Shown in pieces: positions 41,445-49,955 of a stretch of 64,000 nucleotides of DNA; position 1 is the first letter of the stretch, and each line of letters opens with the position of its first letter. Source of the stretch: Arthrobacter nitroguajacolicus_D (GTDB lineage Bacteria; Actinomycetota; Actinomycetes; Actinomycetales; Micrococcaceae); the NCBI RefSeq assembly GCF_031455195.1, contig NZ_JAVDSH010000004.1:372001-436000 (forward strand), in the 5' to 3' direction. The notes beneath the pieces were generated by a model that saw only the letters and a list, made by a program, of their open reading frames with translations, had not been told where the DNA came from and made no database searches. The position numbers were made by a program, and so were the translations under genes.

Positions 41445-42200
41445 TTAGACGGCCGTGTAGCCGCCGTCAACGAGTACGTACGAACCGGTCATGAAGCTGG
41501 CCTTGTCCGAGAGGAGGAACGTGGTGACGTTTGCGATCTCTTCTGCCTTGCCCAGGCGGCCCAGCGAGTGCTTGGCTTCGAGGCCGTCGATAACTTCCTT
41601 CGGGGCGTTGGCGAGGAGCGGGGTGTCGATGTAGCCCGGGCCGATGGCGTTGACGCGCAGGCCCTGTGCACCATATTCGGCGGCTGCGTTCTTGGTCAGG
41701 CCGACGACGCCGTGCTTGGCTGCGGTGTAGGCGGCGTTGCCGGGCGCGGCGACGGCGCCATGGATCGATGCCATGTTGACGATTGCGCCCTCGGAAGCGC
41801 CCGCTGCGAGGATGGCCGGGACCTGGTAGCGCATTCCATACAGGACACCGCTCAGGTTAATGCCGATGACCCGGTCCCAGTCGGCGATGTCGACTTCGCC
41901 AACGGGGGCGTTGGCTCCGCCGATTCCGGCGTTGTTGACTGCGTAGTTGAGGGCACCATAGGTCTCGACCGCGAAGTCGACGGCTTTCTTGCTGTCCTCG
42001 GCAACAGCTGTGTTGCCCTGGAAGGGTACGGCCTTCCCGCCTGCGGCAGTGATCTCATTGGCTACCCGAGTGGCGGCGTCGAGGTTGACGTCCGTGACAA
42101 CCACGTTGACGCCGTTCTTCGCGAGGTCCTTGCTGATCGCTTCTCCGAGCCCTGAACCGCCGCCGGTGACGAGTGCGGTCTTGCCTTCGAAGTTACCCAT
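41445..42200 (-). CDS. Short-chain dehydrogenase/reductase (classical SDR)
   Basis: A 251-residue classical SDR. TGGGSGLGEAI is the cofactor-binding motif, NNAGIGG the structural motif, NMASIHG holds the catalytic Ser and YTAAKHGV the Tyr-Lys pair. The C-terminal end (ITGSYVLVDGGYTAV-like) is typical of tetrameric SDRs such as gluconate-5-dehydrogenase, 3-hydroxybutyrate dehydrogenase or acetoin reductase. The substrate is not readable. The leader has a 6-bp hairpin (42213-42228) next to the ribosome site and a 14-base palindrome at 42294, both possible control points. Confidence 0.87.
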   Translation of the reverse strand: MGNFEGKTALVTGGGSGLGEAISKDLAKNGVNVVVTDVNLDAATRVANEITAAGGKAVPFQGNTAVAEDSKKAVDFAVETYGALNYAVNNAGIGGANAPVGEVDIADWDRVIGINLSGVLYGMRYQVPAILAAGASEGAIVNMASIHGAVAAPGNAAYTAAKHGVVGLTKNAAAEYGAQGLRVNAIGPGYIDTPLLANAPKEVIDGLEAKHSLGRLGKAEEIANVTTFLLSDKASFMTGSYVLVDGGYTAV

Positions 42201-42212
42201 GATTCCTCCTTC

Positions 42213-42228
42213 GCGGGACGAATCCCGC
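42213..42228 (-). promoter_or_regulatory. Hairpin beside the SDR ribosome binding site
   Basis: On the minus strand GCGGGATTCGTCCCGC forms a perfect 6-bp stem with a 4-base loop, ending just before GAAGGAGGAATC and the ATG. It could position or modulate translation. Confidence 0.4.
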
Positions 42229-42293
42229 AGATTCCGTAGTTAGCGCTGCTTACGTCGCTATTAGGGCCAACCCCGCCCATCGTCTCCGTATTC

Positions 42294-42307
42294 CATGCAT
42301 TTGCATG
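42294..42307. promoter_or_regulatory. Palindromic possible operator upstream of the SDR gene
   Basis: CATGCA-TT-TGCATG is a perfect 6-bp inverted repeat with a two-base centre, in the AT-richer part of the intergenic region between the divergent SDR and DUF4190 genes. No regulator gene is adjacent, so the binding protein is unknown. Confidence 0.4.
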
Positions 42308-42391
42308 AATCCCGTCACATGTGTCCTACTTATGCACTGCCCCGGACGGCGGTAGTGTTGGGATCAAAGACCAGATAGCAGGGGGATTCCT

Positions 42392-43105
42392 ATGTCAGAT
42401 CAGCCATCCAAGGACAACGAGGACAAGCCTGCGGGCTACCAACCGCCGCAGTACGTTCCGCCCGCACAGTTCAGCGCACCGGAGGCCAGCGCGCCGCAGC
42501 CCGCCACGCCGGATCACAGCGCACCGGATCAGGAGGCCAGCGCCACCCAGCCGATCCCGCCACATGAGCAAAGCGCGTATACGCAGAACGCCCAGGGCCA
42601 GAACGACTTCTACACCCAGCCGATCCCGCCACATGAGCAAAGCGCGTATACGCAGAACGCCCAGGGCCAGAACGACTTCTACACCCAGCCGCAGCCCCCA
42701 AGCCAGGGCGCGTATTCGCCGGGCGACTACAGCCAGCAGTCGCAGTCACCGTACGGCCAGCCGCCCAGCCCATACCAGCAGCAGGCCTTTGGCCAGCAGC
42801 CTTACGGCCAGCCGCAGTCACCGTACGGTCAGCCCGCGTACTACGCCATGCAGGCTGAGCCCAAAGGCCTGAGCATCGCCAGCATGTGCTGCGGCATCGC
42901 CATCTTTGTGGGCTTCGGCTTCTTCATCCTGCCGCAGATCGCCGCGGTTATCCTTGGCCACCTTGCCCTCAAGCGCGAACCCGCGGGCAAGGGCATGGCA
43001 ATTGCCGGCCTGGTGATGGGATACATCGGCGTGGCCCTCACATTGATCTTCGGCATCATTTTCTTCGCTGCCATTGCAACGTCCAGGAGCAGCTACAACT
43101 ACTAA
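42392..43105 (+). CDS. DUF4190 membrane protein with Pro/Gln-rich repeat domain
   Basis: A 237-residue protein. The first 150 residues are low-complexity, rich in Pro, Gln, Ser and Tyr, with a perfect 23-residue tandem duplication (QPIPPHEQSAYTQNAQGQND...). The C-terminal 80 residues are a DUF4190 domain with two membrane helices (SMCCGIAIFVGFGFFILP, IAGLVMGYIGVALTLIFG) joined by the conserved GHLALKREPAGKGMAIAG. It starts behind GCAGGGGG. Such proteins are of unknown function; the flexible domain is probably cytoplasmic or surface-exposed. Confidence 0.82.
   Translation: MSDQPSKDNEDKPAGYQPPQYVPPAQFSAPEASAPQPATPDHSAPDQEASATQPIPPHEQSAYTQNAQGQNDFYTQPIPPHEQSAYTQNAQGQNDFYTQPQPPSQGAYSPGDYSQQSQSPYGQPPSPYQQQAFGQQPYGQPQSPYGQPAYYAMQAEPKGLSIASMCCGIAIFVGFGFFILPQIAAVILGHLALKREPAGKGMAIAGLVMGYIGVALTLIFGIIFFAAIATSRSSYNY
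42549..42686 (+). repeat. 69-bp perfect tandem duplication inside the DUF4190 gene
   Basis: The block starting at about 42549 and the block starting at about 42618 are identical at the DNA level over a 69-bp period (23 codons), beginning CAGCCGATCCCGCCACATGA. Identity at synonymous positions indicates a recent duplication. Confidence 0.85.
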
Positions 43106-43115
43106 AGAAACACGC

Positions 43116-43172
43116 ACGACGGCGCCCCTTGCGTCAGGTGGGAATCCCACCAGGCGCAGGTGGCGCCGTCGT
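43116..43172 (+). terminator. Hairpin after the DUF4190 gene
   Basis: Perfect 11-bp arms (43116-43126 and 43162-43172) enclose a smaller stem, followed by TGTTTAA on the plus strand. Confidence 0.65.
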
Positions 43173-43217
43173 TGTTTAACGCCCAGCCGGGCCACCCAAA
43201 TTCGCAGGTGACACAGC

Positions 43218-43259
43218 AACGGACCAGCGACGCCCGGATGTGGGTGTCGCTGGTCCGTT
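43218..43259 (-). terminator. Hairpin after the POT transporter gene
   Basis: A perfect 14-bp inverted repeat (43218-43231 and 43246-43259) lies 22 bases after the minus-strand stop of the POT transporter. The preceding bases TGACACAG and CACCCAAATTC are shared with the hairpin at 39489-39548. Confidence 0.65.
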
Positions 43260-43281
43260 TGCGCGCCGTCAGCCAGGAACT

Positions 43282-44751
43282 CTAGCGAACGCCGCCCATC
43301 AACTTCTTGATCGCAGGAGTTGCCGCAGCCAGGCCCACGGCGAGCACCACTGCCACGCCACCGATGCCCAGGAAGTACGGGAGCTCGTTGTCGGGGTTGT
43401 AAAGGCCAGCCAGGATGCCGGCCAAGGTGGTGCCGAGGGAAACCGACAGGAAGAACAAGGCCACCATCTGGGTGTGGAATGCCTTCGGGGCGAGCTTGGT
43501 GCTCACGGACAGGCCGATGGGGGAGAGGAACAGCTCCGCCAGCGTGAACAGGAAGAGGATGCCCACCAGTGCCAGCAGCGGGGTCTTGCCTTCGCCCGCC
43601 AGCGGGATGAAGGCCAGGAAAGCAATGCCCATGATGAACAGGCCCGCGGAGAATTTCAACGGTGAACTCGGCTGCTTGGGGCCCAGCTTGGTCCAGAGGG
43701 CAGCCATGACGCCGGCGAAGATGATGATGAATACCGGGTTGATGGATTGGACCCACGCGGCGGGCATTTCCCAGCCGAACAGGTTGCGGTCCAGCTTCTC
43801 CTGGGAGTAGACGGCGATGAAGGTGAACTGTTGTTGGAACAGTGCCCAGAACGCGGCGGATGCGATGTAAAGCGGGATGAAGGCCACCACGCGCTTGCGC
43901 TCAAGGCCGGAGACCAGGGGGCTGCGGAAGATCAGGACCAGGTAGATCACGGAAGCTCCGATGGCGGCGTACGCCATGCTGCGGGCCAGGTTGTTGGCGT
44001 TGACCAAGCCCGTTCCCAACAGCAGGCCTATCACTACAAGGATGCCCAGGAAGATCAGTCCGTACTTTGTGCGGTCCTTGGCGGGAAGCGGGTTGGGGAC
44101 GCGGTGTGCTTCCTCGGGGAGTCGCTTGCGGCCGAGTGCATAAATGACCAGGCCGATAGCCATGCCCACGGCCGCGGCACCGAAGCCGACATGGAAGCCG
44201 AAGCTCGTCTGCAGCCAGCCCGTGACCAGCGGGCCGATGAGGCCGCCAATGTTGATGCCCATGTAGAAGATGGAGAAACCTGCATCGCGGCGCTCATCCT
44301 TCTCGCCGTACAAGGTGCCGACCAGTGCCGTGGCGTTGGCTTTCAGGCCACCGGAGCCGACGCCCACCAATACCAAGCCGGCTATGAGGCCCGGGATCCC
44401 CGGGATCAGTGCCAGGGCGATGTGGCCGCCCATGATCATGATGGCGGAGCCGAAGAGGACCTTTTCCGAGCCGAAGAGCCGGTCGGCGAGCCACGCACCG
44501 AGGATCGTCGACAGGTAGACGCCTCCACCGTAAGCGCCCACCAGGCTGGCTGCGAGTCCCTGGTCAATGGAGAGGCCGCCCTGCTCGGCAGTGAAGTACA
44601 TGTAGTACAGCAGGATGCCCTGCATGCCGTAGAAAGAGAATCGCTCCCACATCTCCACGGAGAAGAGGCTGGCCAGCATCTTGGGGTGGCCGAAGAATGA
44701 CGTATCGCCCGAAGCCTTGGCAGGCTCAGCCGTGGTTTGAGGTGTGCTCAT
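43282..44751 (-). CDS. POT family proton-dependent oligopeptide transporter
   Basis: A 489-residue membrane protein. SLFSVEMWERFSFYGMQGIL carries the POT ExxERF(S)YY-type motif near helix 1, GAYGGGVYLSTILGAWLADR is the first signature, and FSIFYMGINIGGLIGPLVTG is the PTR2 FYxxINxG signature. It imports di- and tripeptides with protons. ATG 44751 (MSTPQTTAEPAK) is chosen; the frame is open upstream without homology. Upstream on the same strand lie an amidase and peptidase E, suggesting a small peptide-utilisation operon. Confidence 0.92.
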   Translation of the reverse strand: MSTPQTTAEPAKASGDTSFFGHPKMLASLFSVEMWERFSFYGMQGILLYYMYFTAEQGGLSIDQGLAASLVGAYGGGVYLSTILGAWLADRLFGSEKVLFGSAIMIMGGHIALALIPGIPGLIAGLVLVGVGSGGLKANATALVGTLYGEKDERRDAGFSIFYMGINIGGLIGPLVTGWLQTSFGFHVGFGAAAVGMAIGLVIYALGRKRLPEEAHRVPNPLPAKDRTKYGLIFLGILVVIGLLLGTGLVNANNLARSMAYAAIGASVIYLVLIFRSPLVSGLERKRVVAFIPLYIASAAFWALFQQQFTFIAVYSQEKLDRNLFGWEMPAAWVQSINPVFIIIFAGVMAALWTKLGPKQPSSPLKFSAGLFIMGIAFLAFIPLAGEGKTPLLALVGILFLFTLAELFLSPIGLSVSTKLAPKAFHTQMVALFFLSVSLGTTLAGILAGLYNPDNELPYFLGIGGVAVVLAVGLAAATPAIKKLMGGVR

Positions 44752-44842
44752 TTTCTCAATGCTGGCACTGACCGCGGGCATTGTCACATCGATAAATGCC
44801 CAAGGCAACCACTTTCCATATGCTAGACACACCTGCCGGCGG

Positions 44843-46282
44843 TCAGGAATGCGGCTCCAGGGAAGCCGCCACTTGGAGAAGCTGCAGTTCAGAGCCCATT
44901 CGGCCAATGAGTTGGATTCCCATCGGCAAACCGCCGACGGTCGTATGAACTGGGATGCTGATGGCCGGCAGCCCGCATACGTTCACCATGGAGGACCACG
45001 GCGCGTATTCGCACTGCCTTCTGTAGTCATCGTCGGCGTCGCCGGACCACTCCCTCGGCCAGCGCTCGCCGCTGTGCCCACCGCCGGTAAACCAACCAAT
45101 GGGGCGCGGCGTCTGCGCCAGTGTGGGCATGAGAATCAGGTCCCACGCCGCGTACTGCGCGATCGTGTCGTGCTGGAATTGCCGGAGGAAACCCAGCGCT
45201 TCGTTGACCTTGGACGCGCTCCGCTGTTGGGCCCGACGCCGGAACGTGCGGGTCAGTGGGGTCAGCAGCGCCTCCCGTCGGGGTGCTATGCGGGCGCTTC
45301 CGACGCCGGCAGTCCAGGCCGCGGTAAACGCTTCCGGATAGCGGTTGTCGTACCGGATCTCCGCTTCAGTGACGCTGTGCCCTGCCTTTTCAAGCAGCTC
45401 GCGGCCCCTCGCCAGAGCGTCCATCGCTTCAGGCTCAATCTCGAAGGGATAGATCCCGGCCCAGGGACTATCCAGGCTCACGCCGATCTTCAGGGGCTCC
45501 GGCGCCTGATCCACATGGGCGAGATAGCCGCCGTCGGGCGCTTGTTCGCCGGGGACCAGGGCGTCCATGAGCAAGGCGGCATCGGCGGCTGTTCGCGCGA
45601 GTGGCCCGGTAACCACAAGCTGCGCGGCATCTCCCGGGCTGGTCCCCACAGGTACGGCGCCCCGCCCAGGCTTCAGGCCCACCAGTCCGCAGGCACCGGC
45701 GGGAATCCGGATGGACCCGCCGCCGTCGGTCCCCGGCGCGAACGGCACCAAGCCCGCGGCCACCGCGGCAGCGCTGCCGCCCGACGAGCCGCCGGAGCTT
45801 CGCCCTGCTGAATGTGGATTGCGCGACGGCGGTGCCACGCGGTTCTCGCTGTAGGCCGTCAGTCCAAACTCCGGAACCTGCGTCTTACCCAGCGGGATAA
45901 CTCCTTCACGCCTCAGGTGCGCCGCCAAAGCGCCGTCCTCGGGTGCGGGCTTGTGATCCAGGGCTGCGCTGCCGTGGGTGGTGGAAACTCCGGCGACGTC
46001 GGTGAGGTCCTTGAATGCCGTGGGCATCCCGTGAAGCAAGGGAAGTTCATCCAGCCGGCCTTGGCGGGAGAGACGGGCATGCAGCTGATCGGCGGTGTGG
46101 GCTGCGGCCAGGGCTTGTTCCTGGATGACCGTGACGAACGCACCGAGATGCTTGTTCCGCTCTTCGATCACGGAGAGGAAGTGTCCGGTGGCCTCGCGGG
46201 CCGAGAGAGCGCCCGAAGCCAAGGCATCACGGATTCCTACGGCGGTCAGCCCGGACAGGTCCTGCGACGACGGATCAGCCAA
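44843..46282 (-). CDS. Amidase signature family enzyme
   Basis: A 479-residue amidase. The Ser-cisSer-Lys triad is in AFKDLTDVAG (Lys), GRSSGGSSGGSAAAVAAG and TDGGGSIRIPAGACGLVG, the latter two forming the amidase signature. It hydrolyses an amide such as an acyl or amino acid amide; GatA-type function is unlikely because no gatB/C is near. No ATG or GTG gives a good start. TTG 46282 is chosen because GGAG lies 10 bases upstream and homology begins there. It then overlaps the last eight bases of the peptidase E gene, implying translational coupling. Confidence 0.82.
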   Translation of the reverse strand: MADPSSQDLSGLTAVGIRDALASGALSAREATGHFLSVIEERNKHLGAFVTVIQEQALAAAHTADQLHARLSRQGRLDELPLLHGMPTAFKDLTDVAGVSTTHGSAALDHKPAPEDGALAAHLRREGVIPLGKTQVPEFGLTAYSENRVAPPSRNPHSAGRSSGGSSGGSAAAVAAGLVPFAPGTDGGGSIRIPAGACGLVGLKPGRGAVPVGTSPGDAAQLVVTGPLARTAADAALLMDALVPGEQAPDGGYLAHVDQAPEPLKIGVSLDSPWAGIYPFEIEPEAMDALARGRELLEKAGHSVTEAEIRYDNRYPEAFTAAWTAGVGSARIAPRREALLTPLTRTFRRRAQQRSASKVNEALGFLRQFQHDTIAQYAAWDLILMPTLAQTPRPIGWFTGGGHSGERWPREWSGDADDDYRRQCEYAPWSSMVNVCGLPAISIPVHTTVGGLPMGIQLIGRMGSELQLLQVAASLEPHS

Positions 46283-47018
46283 GGAAACGTGACTCCAACC
46301 GTTCCTCCACTGCCACGGCGTCCACGCTCTCGCCGGCACCGGCCGTCACCCGGAAGGCTGCCTTGTTCTTCACTTCGGAGACCACCTCCACCAGTTCCGT
46401 GCCCCGGTAAACCAGCCCGACGCCGTCGTCCGTGCAGTGTGTTTCACCTAGCGTGCCGTTGGCCACCAGCGCATGGATGGCCGGTGCGCGGCGGGGTTCG
46501 GAGTCGTAGTGCACGCCGCTGGCGTAGGGCAGGAAGCCGAGGGAGTCCGTGACGGGGCGCAGTTCCGGACCGAAGGAGTCGGTGACGCCGCCCTGGTACC
46601 AGCAGATCGACCCGGCCGAAACGCCCGCAAGCACCACGCCGCCCTCCCAAGCCTTCCGCAGGGCCCGGTCCAGGCCATGCGCGCGCCACACCGCCAGCAG
46701 GTTCACCACCGAGCCTCCGTTGACCCACACCACGTCCTGCTCCAGGAGGTGCGCTTCCGGGGCATCGATGTTCGGCATGGTGAAAAGGTTGAGGTGGCTG
46801 AAATCGAAACCCGCAATCCTCGCGGCCTGGTCCATCTCGGCGGCCCACCAGCGTTGGTCGCCGGACGCTGTGCCGATGTGCGTCACCCGTGGCGCGCGGC
46901 CCGTTACGCCGGAGAGGTCCACGGCGTAGTGCATCAGGTGGTTGAACTCGATCCTGGTGCGTTCGCCCGGCTTGTATCCGCCGGACGTCGCCAGGATGGT
47001 GGGTTGCCCAGCAGACAC
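46275..47018 (-). CDS. pepE: Peptidase E (dipeptidase E, S51 family)
   Basis: A 247-residue cytoplasmic serine peptidase with the S51 elbow AGVSAGSICWYQGG (Ser134). VWVNGGSVVNLLAVWRAHGL and LPYASGVHYDSEPRR (catalytic His region) are also family-typical. PepE cleaves dipeptides with N-terminal Asp, or cyanophycin-type products in relatives. Its last bases overlap the amidase start, and a POT peptide transporter follows the amidase, so the operon likely takes up and degrades peptides. Confidence 0.88.
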   Translation of the reverse strand: MSAGQPTILATSGGYKPGERTRIEFNHLMHYAVDLSGVTGRAPRVTHIGTASGDQRWWAAEMDQAARIAGFDFSHLNLFTMPNIDAPEAHLLEQDVVWVNGGSVVNLLAVWRAHGLDRALRKAWEGGVVLAGVSAGSICWYQGGVTDSFGPELRPVTDSLGFLPYASGVHYDSEPRRAPAIHALVANGTLGETHCTDDGVGLVYRGTELVEVVSEVKNKAAFRVTAGAGESVDAVAVEERLESRFLG

Positions 47019-47170
47019 GGGTGCTCCTCACAGCAGGTTTTCGGTGGATTGCTTCGGGTCCAGTCTTAACGCCCGCGCTCCCGTAAGCAACCGCCTGCGG
47101 GTCCAGGTTACTGCTCTGGGCTGCGAGGACTAGGCTGGATGCTGGACTTAATCGATGGGAAGGGACCGCA

Positions 47171-47497
47171 ATGAGCGACTTCGACACTGTGCCTGTGGGC
47201 GACATTCCGGCTGATGCCAGCATCCTGGACGTCCGCGAAGACTACGAATGGGTGGCAGGGCACGCCGAGGGCGCACGCCACATCCCCATGGACCAGCTGC
47301 CGGCGCGCCTGGACGAGCTTGACCCGGACGATGACCTTTTCGTCATCTGCCGCACCGGCGGCCGTTCCTTCCGGGCTGTTCAATGGCTGGTGGGCCAGGG
47401 CTACTCGGCCGTGAATGTTGCCGGTGGGATGGACATGTGGCTGGAAGCCGGCAAGCCGATGGTCTCAGACAACGGGCTCAAGCCGGTCGTTCTGTAA
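47171..47497 (+). CDS. Rhodanese-like domain protein
   Basis: A 108-residue single-domain rhodanese. The active-site loop is FVICRTGGRSFRAVQWL with Cys60 as the persulfide-carrying residue. DASILDVREDYEWVAGHAEGARHIPM is the CH2A motif and AVNVAGGMDMW the closing CH2B motif. It transfers sulfane sulfur in thiosulfate metabolism or sulfur relay. The ATG follows GGGAAGGG. It is 31 bases before pheA on the same strand. Confidence 0.92.
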   Translation: MSDFDTVPVGDIPADASILDVREDYEWVAGHAEGARHIPMDQLPARLDELDPDDDLFVICRTGGRSFRAVQWLVGQGYSAVNVAGGMDMWLEAGKPMVSDNGLKPVVL

Positions 47498-47528
47498 ACC
47501 AGCGCATATAACCAGCAAGGAATATTTG

Positions 47529-48461
47529 ATGTCAGCAGTCACCTACACGTTCCTCGGCCCTGAGGGCACCTTCACCGAGGCCGCCCTCATGCAGGTGCCA
47601 GGCGCTGCTGATGCCACCCGCATCCCATGCACCAACGTGAATACCGCCCTGGACCGGGTCCGGGCAGGCGAAGCCGACGCGGCCATGGTCCCCATCGAGA
47701 ACTCGGTCGAAGGCGGGGTCACTGCAACCCTGGATGCGATCGCCACAGGCCAGGAACTTCGGATCATCCGTGAGGCGCTCGTTCCCATCACCTTCGTGCT
47801 GGTGGCGAGGCCCGGCGTCGCGCTTTCCGACATCAAGCGGATCTCGACGCACGGCCACGCCTGGGCCCAATGCCGTCTGTGGGTGGATGAACACCTTCCG
47901 AACGCGGACTACGTTCCGGGTTCCTCGACGGCGGCCGCCGCCATGGGCCTGCTGGCGGACGATGCGCCCTACGAAGCGGCAATCTGCGCCCCGCTGATTG
48001 CAGCCGAACAGCCGGGCCTGCATGTCCTGGCCGAGAACATTGGCGATAATCCCGACGCCGTCACCCGATTCATCCTGGTGAGCCGCCCCGGTCCGCTCCC
48101 GGAACGGACTGGAGCCGATAAAACCACCGTGGTGGTCCCGCTTCCCCAGGACCATCCCGGTGCGCTCATGGACATCCTGGACCAATTCGCCTCCCGCGGT
48201 GTGAACCTCAGCCGGATCGAATCACGCCCCACCGGACAGTATCTTGGCCACTACTTCTTCAGTATCGACGCCGATGGCCACGCCGCGGATTCGCGGGTAG
48301 CCGACGCGTTGGCGGGCCTGCATAGAATCAGCCCCGCAACCCGGTTCCTGGGCTCCTATGCCCGGGCGGACCGGCAGCCGGCCTCAGCGGCTCCGCACAC
48401 TTCCGACGCGGCTTTTGCCTCCGCCCACGCGTGGGTGGACTCGCTGCTCAAGGGCTCGTAG
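47529..48461 (+). CDS. pheA: Prephenate dehydratase
   Basis: A 310-residue enzyme of phenylalanine synthesis (prephenate to phenylpyruvate). The catalytic domain spans about 1-185, with TFLGPEGTFTEAAL at the start, VPIENSVEGGVTATLD, and NPDAVTRFILVSR containing the TRF motif. A C-terminal ACT domain (HPGALMDILDQFASRGVNL, then SRIESRPT with the ESRP phenylalanine-binding motif) gives feedback inhibition. There is no chorismate mutase domain, as usual in actinobacteria. ATG 47529 is preceded by AAGGAA. Confidence 0.94.
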   Translation: MSAVTYTFLGPEGTFTEAALMQVPGAADATRIPCTNVNTALDRVRAGEADAAMVPIENSVEGGVTATLDAIATGQELRIIREALVPITFVLVARPGVALSDIKRISTHGHAWAQCRLWVDEHLPNADYVPGSSTAAAAMGLLADDAPYEAAICAPLIAAEQPGLHVLAENIGDNPDAVTRFILVSRPGPLPERTGADKTTVVVPLPQDHPGALMDILDQFASRGVNLSRIESRPTGQYLGHYFFSIDADGHAADSRVADALAGLHRISPATRFLGSYARADRQPASAAPHTSDAAFASAHAWVDSLLKGS

Positions 48462-48555
48462 GCGCTGTCCACAAGGCCCTTTCGCAGTGATGGAAGTGTG
48501 CGTATGCTTGCCTGATCCATAAACGGTGGATGAATTACCAACGAAGGGAGCGGTC

Positions 48556-48786
48556 ATGACTGTCCACAGCGATGACAAAGACGGCCAGGGCATGATCGTC
48601 AATCCCAAGCCCTCGAGTGACAACAAAGATGACTGGGACGGCGACGATGCTGATCGTGCGGATCGCCTGCGTTTTGAAGAAGAACAGGCCATGATCAAAG
48701 AGCAGTCCGAAGCCCGGGCTGCCGCGAAGGCAGCGGCCGAAGAAGCCGAGAGGAACGCAGCCCAGCCTGACGCCGGGGCTATCTAG
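48556..48786 (+). CDS. Small acidic hypothetical protein
   Basis: A 76-residue soluble protein I do not recognise. The N-terminal half is Asp/Lys-rich and probably disordered (MTVHSDDKDGQGMIVNPKPS, then DDWDGDDADRADRL). The C-terminal half is an Ala/Glu-rich helix (EEEQAMIKEQSEARAAAKAA). It starts at ATG 48556 behind GAAGGGAG. Its stop overlaps that of the convergent lipid kinase gene in CTAG. Its codon pattern looks like its neighbours, so it is probably real. Confidence 0.6.
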   Translation: MTVHSDDKDGQGMIVNPKPSSDNKDDWDGDDADRADRLRFEEEQAMIKEQSEARAAAKAAAEEAERNAAQPDAGAI

Positions 48787-49844
48787 GCGGTCTTCGCCCT
48801 CGGTACACGCACCAGCAGGGACGCTGGTTCAACTTGCACGGTGACCTTCGTGGCTTCACCTGAGGGATCGCCGTCGAGTTGTGTAGCCATGGGTTCCTGG
48901 CTGCGGATGGTCACCTTGCCCGAGCGGTAGAAGCTCATCATTGGCAGGTTGTGTTTGTGCTTGAACAGGATCTTTGTGTACATGGCGAGCCAACCAAATG
49001 CGCTGCGCGGGCTCATCACCACAATGTCCAGCATGCCGTCGTCGATCATGGCCTGCGGAATGAAGTCGATGCCGCCAGGGATCAGTCCGCAGTTGGCGAA
49101 GAGCACGCTGCGGATCTTGCGCGCTTGTTCGGGCTCGTCATCCATGGTGATGCTGACGCGCTTCCGCCGCCCCGGCAAGTGGCGGACGCCGGCTTCGGTG
49201 TAGGCAAGCCAGCCGACGGTCTTCTTGAGGTCTTCCCTGGTATCCCCGACAACCTCGGCGTCCAGGCCCATGCCCGCGATCACCAGGAATGTGTGCGTGG
49301 ATGCGTGGCCGGTGATGCTGTTGCTGATGGCCATGGTGGCGGTGTCGATGTAGCGCTGGTGGCCGAACAGCGCCGTCTGGATGCAGTCCTCCATGTCCGT
49401 GACATCCAAGTCGACATTGCGCGCCAGCAGGTTTCCGGTGCCGACGGGGATGAGGCCCATCGCCACATTTTTGTGGGCCAGGCACTCGGCCACCACGCGG
49501 ACGGTTCCGTCGCCGCCGCACGCCAGGACGACGTCGGCCCCGTGGGCCAGCGCTTGCCGTGACTGGCCATAACCGGGGTCGTCCACCGTAGTTTCATAGA
49601 AGCGGGGCGCGTCCCAGCCGGCGAGCTCGCACGCGTCGATGATGGCCTTGCGGGCAACCTCGGCGTTGTTCTTCACCGGGTTCAGGATGACGGCGACCTT
49701 CTGGTCGCCGGGGTTCGGCTTGTGGGCATCCTCCCGAACGGCGCTCCTGATGTGGCGGGCTTTCAATCGGCGCACACCCCACCAACTGGAGACGGCAAAG
49801 GCCACGCCCCCAGCGAGAATCACGTACAGGATCCAGTCGCTCAT
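48783..49844 (-). CDS. Diacylglycerol/lipid kinase family protein
   Basis: A 353-residue protein. A short N-terminal membrane helix (WILYVILAGGVAFAVSSW) precedes a DAGK catalytic domain with ADVVLACGGDGTVRVVAE (GGDGT nucleotide motif) and MGLIPVGTGNLLARN. The second, beta-rich domain carries VIAGMGLDAEV and GGIDFIPQAMIDDGMLDIV. These enzymes phosphorylate diacylglycerol or related lipids at the inner membrane face. Length is normal. It is divergent from serS and convergent with the small acidic protein gene. Confidence 0.9.
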   Translation of the reverse strand: MSDWILYVILAGGVAFAVSSWWGVRRLKARHIRSAVREDAHKPNPGDQKVAVILNPVKNNAEVARKAIIDACELAGWDAPRFYETTVDDPGYGQSRQALAHGADVVLACGGDGTVRVVAECLAHKNVAMGLIPVGTGNLLARNVDLDVTDMEDCIQTALFGHQRYIDTATMAISNSITGHASTHTFLVIAGMGLDAEVVGDTREDLKKTVGWLAYTEAGVRHLPGRRKRVSITMDDEPEQARKIRSVLFANCGLIPGGIDFIPQAMIDDGMLDIVVMSPRSAFGWLAMYTKILFKHKHNLPMMSFYRSGKVTIRSQEPMATQLDGDPSGEATKVTVQVEPASLLVRVPRAKTA

Positions 49845-49943
49845 GGTGCTCCAACACTATCCCGCTGCGCTGCCCTGTTTTGCCGGATCGTGGGCTGTCC
49901 GGCGTTTGGACGCCTGCGCACCGGTGTTCCGCGGGGGATTCGA

Positions 49944-49949
49944 TACTCT
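49944..49949 (+). promoter_or_regulatory. -10 hexamer of a leaderless serS promoter
   Basis: TACTCT fits the TANNNT -10 consensus and ends six bases before the GTG, so transcription would begin at or next to the start codon. No convincing -35 is seen 16-19 bases upstream. Confidence 0.55.
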
Positions 49950-49955
49950 TGTGTG

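Noticed and set aside
44843..46282. The amidase as GatA of the tRNA amidotransferase
   Set aside because: No gatB or gatC lies nearby, and the operon context (peptidase E, POT) and the C-terminal part fit a catabolic amidase.
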